A stretch of DNA of 18,281 bases from Gammaproteobacteria bacterium (GTDB lineage: Bacteria > Pseudomonadota > Gammaproteobacteria > Steroidobacterales > SZUA-146): NCBI GenBank assembly GCA_013002925.1, contig JABDLQ010000088.1, positions 1-18,281 of the forward strand. Reading direction: 5' to 3'. The position numbers were made by a program, and so were the translations under genes. The notes beneath the pieces were generated by a model, which saw only the letters and a list, made by a program, of their open reading frames with translations, did not search any database and was not told the origin of the DNA. Every line of letters begins with the position of its first letter. Positions within the stretch are counted from its first letter, which is position 1. This document shows, one piece after another, positions 15,074-18,281 of this stretch.

Positions 15074-16153
15074 ATGATCGACGAAAACAATAGAGTCATT
15101 GGCGAATCCTCGAGTTCTTCGGGATCCAAATTGCCGTTTGGGCGAAGGGAGACCGATAAACAACTGCTGGACCTGTTCAAGAACCGAACTGACCTCAAAA
15201 AGCAGTATTCAGAAACCAAAGACATAGTCTATGCGTTGCAAGCGCAGCTTGAAGAGTCGCAACGCGAAACCCAGCGTGCAATCGATGAAATGGGCGCACT
15301 TGAAAAACGTCTTGCGGATCCGGTTGCCGCCTACAATGCCATGGTCTATTTTCAACTACGGCAGCTGTGGGAAAAAGCGCACAATAAACTTGAAGTATTT
15401 TGCGAAGAGCTGAAAACCCAGCAAAGAGATCGCGAACGTAAAAAGCAGATCATGCATTTCAATCAGGATCGACAAAAGCGTCTCACTGAGATTAATGCAA
15501 AAATTGTCGAGGTCAAACAGCGTTCCGACAATGCCAAAAAAACTTATCAGGCAATCGAACAAAAATACAATGCGACCAGTGGTCTGCTAAATTTTTTCCG
15601 AAGACGTCGCATGCGGCCGGGACTGGATCAGAATCGTATCGAATATGAAAAAGTCAGGGAGCGTATTGAAGCCCTCTTTGACGAAAGGATCAAAATCGAA
15701 AGTGAACCATGGCCAGACTATCCAGGTCTGTCCGTAGAGGGTAAGCGCGTTATCAACCTCGCGATTATTTCGCTCGCGCAACATCTGTGCGTGCATTATT
15801 CTGAACATTCCCTGGGCACGATGGCGCGCACAGCGGTTACGCAAAGAATCAGTAAAGTCGACTACGGTAGTAAGAGCGACTGTGAATACCTGATGAATCG
15901 CATCCGGGATGCGATCCTGAGCATGGAAGAAAACCGCAAGTTTTCGGAAGAACTGAAGGCGCGGTCCAAATGGTTAAAAAGCAAAGCCGAGTATCGTAAT
16001 GACAAAGATACAGGGCCGGTTGCCGATAGTATCGGCGGCATACCGATTGCATTACCGGGTGCCGAGTTTGGTAATACCGTTGCAGGCATACCGTTGGAAA
16101 TTAACGTGATTGCCGAAGACTACTGGAATCTCTCCACTGTGCTGATCAGCTAG
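15074..16153 (+). CDS. Coiled-coil protein of unknown function
   Basis: A 359-residue protein I do not recognise. A Ser-rich N-terminus (11-18) leads into long charged helices with heptad-like spacing at about 25-82, 104-168 and 185-212, interrupted by an Arg cluster (FFRRRRMRP, 175-182). A mixed globular region (215-285) carries INLAIISLAQHLCVHYSEHS, and another short helix runs 285-307. The C-terminus repeats GIP-hydrophobic twice (322-327 and 339-344) in the segment GGIPIALPG...AGIPLEIN. No signal peptide or transmembrane segment is visible, so it is probably cytoplasmic or structural. It lies 53 nt after DUF1249 on the same strand and may share its transcript; AGGG at 15056-15061 is a weak ribosome-binding site. 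It ends convergent with the RND gene, 36 nt away. Confidence 0.75.
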   Translation: MIDENNRVIGESSSSSGSKLPFGRRETDKQLLDLFKNRTDLKKQYSETKDIVYALQAQLEESQRETQRAIDEMGALEKRLADPVAAYNAMVYFQLRQLWEKAHNKLEVFCEELKTQQRDRERKKQIMHFNQDRQKRLTEINAKIVEVKQRSDNAKKTYQAIEQKYNATSGLLNFFRRRRMRPGLDQNRIEYEKVRERIEALFDERIKIESEPWPDYPGLSVEGKRVINLAIISLAQHLCVHYSEHSLGTMARTAVTQRISKVDYGSKSDCEYLMNRIRDAILSMEENRKFSEELKARSKWLKSKAEYRNDKDTGPVADSIGGIPIALPGAEFGNTVAGIPLEINVIAEDYWNLSTVLIS

Positions 16154-16189
16154 GGTTGCCACGCGAAATCATTGGCCTGCAGTGGATTG

Positions 16190-18281
16190 TCAGCGCGCCA
16201 GCGTCGGATTGCGGGCTATGCGCCCTACCTTGCGAGTCCATTTTGCCATACTGTCGACGACAACATAAACGTATGGAACGATAAACAGCGACGCGATGGT
16301 TGAAAACGCCAGGCCACCGATGATGGCGCGTGCCATTGGATAGTAAGGTGGTCCGTCTCCCCCCACCTGGGTAGAACCAACGGCCAGCGGGAGCAGGCCT
16401 AAAATGGTCGTAGCCACTGTCATCAAAATTGGTCGGAGTCTATCCCTGCCAGCTTGAACCAGGGCTGTATTGCGGTCGATTCCGCGGTGACGCAAATTGT
16501 TGACGTGATCAATCAAAACAATACCGTTATTGACTACTACGCCTATCAAAATCAGGATTCCGATCGTCGCCATAAATGAGAAGGTGGTACCGGTGACGGC
16601 AAAAAACCAGTACACCCCGACGATAGACAAGCCAATCGATATCATGATCGATAGCGGGTACAGCACTGATTCGAACACAGCCGCCATGACAAAAAATATC
16701 AACACTACGGCCAAAATAATATTTATTCCCATTTGTTTTTCGGTATCGTTTGCTTGTTCAACGCCCTTGCCAAATTTCCAGCTGTAGCCGATCGGCAACG
16801 CATAGCCGGACATGGCCGTTTCCACCAGTGGGCGAATTTCTTCAAGCGATGAATCTTCAAGATTCGCTTCGATCACAGCTGCCGTCTTGCGCCGCACCCT
16901 GGAGATTTCCTGAGCACCCAGGGCGAATCGAAAGCGCGCAACAGTGCTAAGCTCAATCAGATTTCCGTCTGCGGTACGCAACTGCATCGTCGCCAGGTTT
17001 TCAAGGGTTTCCTGGTCGTCGTCCCGAAATGCGAGTCGCACATCGACTTCGCCCTGATCACCGCGAAACTCGCGCAGGTTTTGACCGCGCATGGCGACTG
17101 CAATGGTGCCGGCAATTTCGAGAGGAGAGAGGCCAAAGCGAGCGGCCTGATCCCGATCAATGATCACTTGCAATTCTCTTTCCTGCTCGGCGGTTTCAAG
17201 ACGCACGTCTTTCAGACCCGGAACACCGGTAATGACTTGTATGACTTCACGCGCAATCACGCTGAGTTGTTCTGCCGAATCACCATTGATCTGCAGTGAA
17301 AATCCGTCGTTCCCGCCTTGTTGGTCAAACTTGAAATTTGGTTCGCCAATGATTATTTCCGGCAGTTCTTCTTCGATCTTGGCGATGATTTTCTTTGTGC
17401 TTAACGTTGCATCCTCTTCCGGGGTCAGCAAAATCATGGATTGCGCTTCTTCTTCGGTAAAGTAGGTATACACAGCCGCAACATTGAGCGCTTCTTTATT
17501 GCTGTACAGGTACTCCTCGACCTTGTCTACTGAATTTTCTACCACGGTCAACGGGTATTTTGCTTTGAGATTGTAGGGCAAATACAGTTTTCTGCCGGAT
17601 TCCTGGGGAAACATGTCAACATTGACGAGTTTTTGGGCAATGATGCCCGAGGACAGTGTCAGCACCGTGAGCAACAGCATGAGCCATTTGCGTTTGATGG
17701 CAACGGCAAGGATGCTTGCATACCGATCGGCGAGCCGGGTCATGAACGCCGACTTATCCGACGCTTCAGGTAATTTAACCCGGGATGCAAGCATGGGAAT
17801 CAGGGTTTGCGCGATCAGTAACGATGCCAGCATCGCAACGGTAATGGCAATGGCCACGTGCGTAAGAAATACCGCAATCTGGTTCTTGTCCCCAAAAATG
17901 ATCGGCAGAAAAACGCTGATCGATGTGAACGTACCGGCGATCACCGCGAGTCCCACCTCGCTGACGGCGTTCGAAGTGATGGTCAGTGGGTCACCTTCTT
18001 CGCACTGACGCCGCCGAAAAATGTTCTCCGTAACGACCACCGCGTTGTCTACCAGCATCCCGACAGCAAGCATCATGCCCATCATTGACAGTATGTTTAG
18101 CGAAAAGCCAAGAAAATAGAGTGCCCCCAGTGTTATCAGCAATGAAAGAGGGACCGACAGGGTAACGATCAGTGTAGTCGATAGCTGCCGGAGAAACAGA
18201 TACAACACGCAGATGGCGAGTATCGCTCCAATCATGCCGGACTTGATCAGATCAGACAGCGTATCGCGGATATCGTCACCC
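16190..18281 (-). CDS. RND-family efflux permease, partial (N-terminus outside window)
   Basis: The C-terminal 696 residues of an inner-membrane, proton-driven RND exporter; a full-length family member has about 1,020-1,050, so roughly a third lies beyond the right edge. The visible part begins at GDDIRDTL in front of TM2 and continues with TM2-TM6, the second porter/docking loop and TM7-TM12, ending near VDSMAKWTRKVGR. TM4 reads GMLVDNAVVV, TM10 reads GVVVNNGIVLIDHV, and TM11 keeps RLRPILMT. The AcrB relay pair Asp407/Asp408 is therefore Asp-Asn here, and Lys940 is Asn, placing it outside the AcrB group. The frame is open to 18281 without a stop, so an internal ATG at 18235 is not the start. 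Substrate unknown; an adaptor gene would be expected to the right. Confidence 0.95.
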   Translation of the reverse strand, partial: GDDIRDTLSDLIKSGMIGAILAICVLYLFLRQLSTTLIVTLSVPLSLLITLGALYFLGFSLNILSMMGMMLAVGMLVDNAVVVTENIFRRRQCEEGDPLTITSNAVSEVGLAVIAGTFTSISVFLPIIFGDKNQIAVFLTHVAIAITVAMLASLLIAQTLIPMLASRVKLPEASDKSAFMTRLADRYASILAVAIKRKWLMLLLTVLTLSSGIIAQKLVNVDMFPQESGRKLYLPYNLKAKYPLTVVENSVDKVEEYLYSNKEALNVAAVYTYFTEEEAQSMILLTPEEDATLSTKKIIAKIEEELPEIIIGEPNFKFDQQGGNDGFSLQINGDSAEQLSVIAREVIQVITGVPGLKDVRLETAEQERELQVIIDRDQAARFGLSPLEIAGTIAVAMRGQNLREFRGDQGEVDVRLAFRDDDQETLENLATMQLRTADGNLIELSTVARFRFALGAQEISRVRRKTAAVIEANLEDSSLEEIRPLVETAMSGYALPIGYSWKFGKGVEQANDTEKQMGINIILAVVLIFFVMAAVFESVLYPLSIMISIGLSIVGVYWFFAVTGTTFSFMATIGILILIGVVVNNGIVLIDHVNNLRHRGIDRNTALVQAGRDRLRPILMTVATTILGLLPLAVGSTQVGGDGPPYYPMARAIIGGLAFSTIASLFIVPYVYVVVDSMAKWTRKVGRIARNPTLAR

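Noticed and set aside
1..18281. Search for a defence system, CRISPR array, prophage or transposon
   Set aside because: No repeats with regular spacing, no transposase or integrase motifs and no nuclease/toxin pairs were seen. Gene content is mainly core or conserved-hypothetical.

Overview
The window reads as a piece of a gammaproteobacterial chromosome. Evidence for this is an oligoribonuclease of the Orn type, the divergent ppsA/ppsR pair, a DUF1249 (YqiB-like) gene, a DUF938 methyltransferase, and paired outer- and inner-membrane style proteins (lipoprotein, RND pump). I could not place the genus. Genes are packed tightly on both strands. I see no rRNA, tRNA, insertion sequence, phage gene, CRISPR array or recognised defence system.

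Layout. Positions 1-327 hold no convincing gene, only an 8-bp inverted repeat. From 5237 down to 328, a leftward operon encodes a Ste24-like membrane protease, the ribosome-assembly GTPase RsgA and a Ca2+-type P-type ATPase; rsgA and the ATPase share an ATGA overlap. Diverging from it (5322-6508, rightward) are orn and a DUF938 methyltransferase, joined by a TAATG overlap. Next, leftward, is a VOC/glyoxalase-fold gene with a TTG start and a near-perfect Shine-Dalgarno sequence, then a small exported NTF2-like protein that seems to have its own extended -10 promoter. From 7574, rightward, come a TolB-like propeller lipoprotein and a second VOC protein (GTGA overlap).

From 13456 down to 8936 is a leftward run: PEP synthase (ppsA, TTG start), a small membrane-associated protein with a Ser-Gly tail, two tandem YbjQ/UPF0145-family genes, and a second M48 metallopeptidase. 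ppsR, the bifunctional kinase/phosphorylase that switches PEP synthase off and on, diverges from ppsA. It is followed by a DUF1249 gene and a 359-residue coiled-coil protein I do not recognise. The right edge holds the C-terminal two thirds of an RND efflux permease that runs off the window.

How the genes work together. ppsA and ppsR form one regulatory circuit for pyruvate-to-PEP conversion. The small protein/YbjQ/YbjQ/M48 run looks like an envelope-associated protease module, by inference from its layout. The rest is mostly housekeeping. The least explained items are the coiled-coil protein (15074-16153), the Ser-Gly-tailed protein (10603-11073) with its YbjQ/M48 partners, and the coupling of rsgA to a cation pump. 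None of these amounts to a demonstrated new system.
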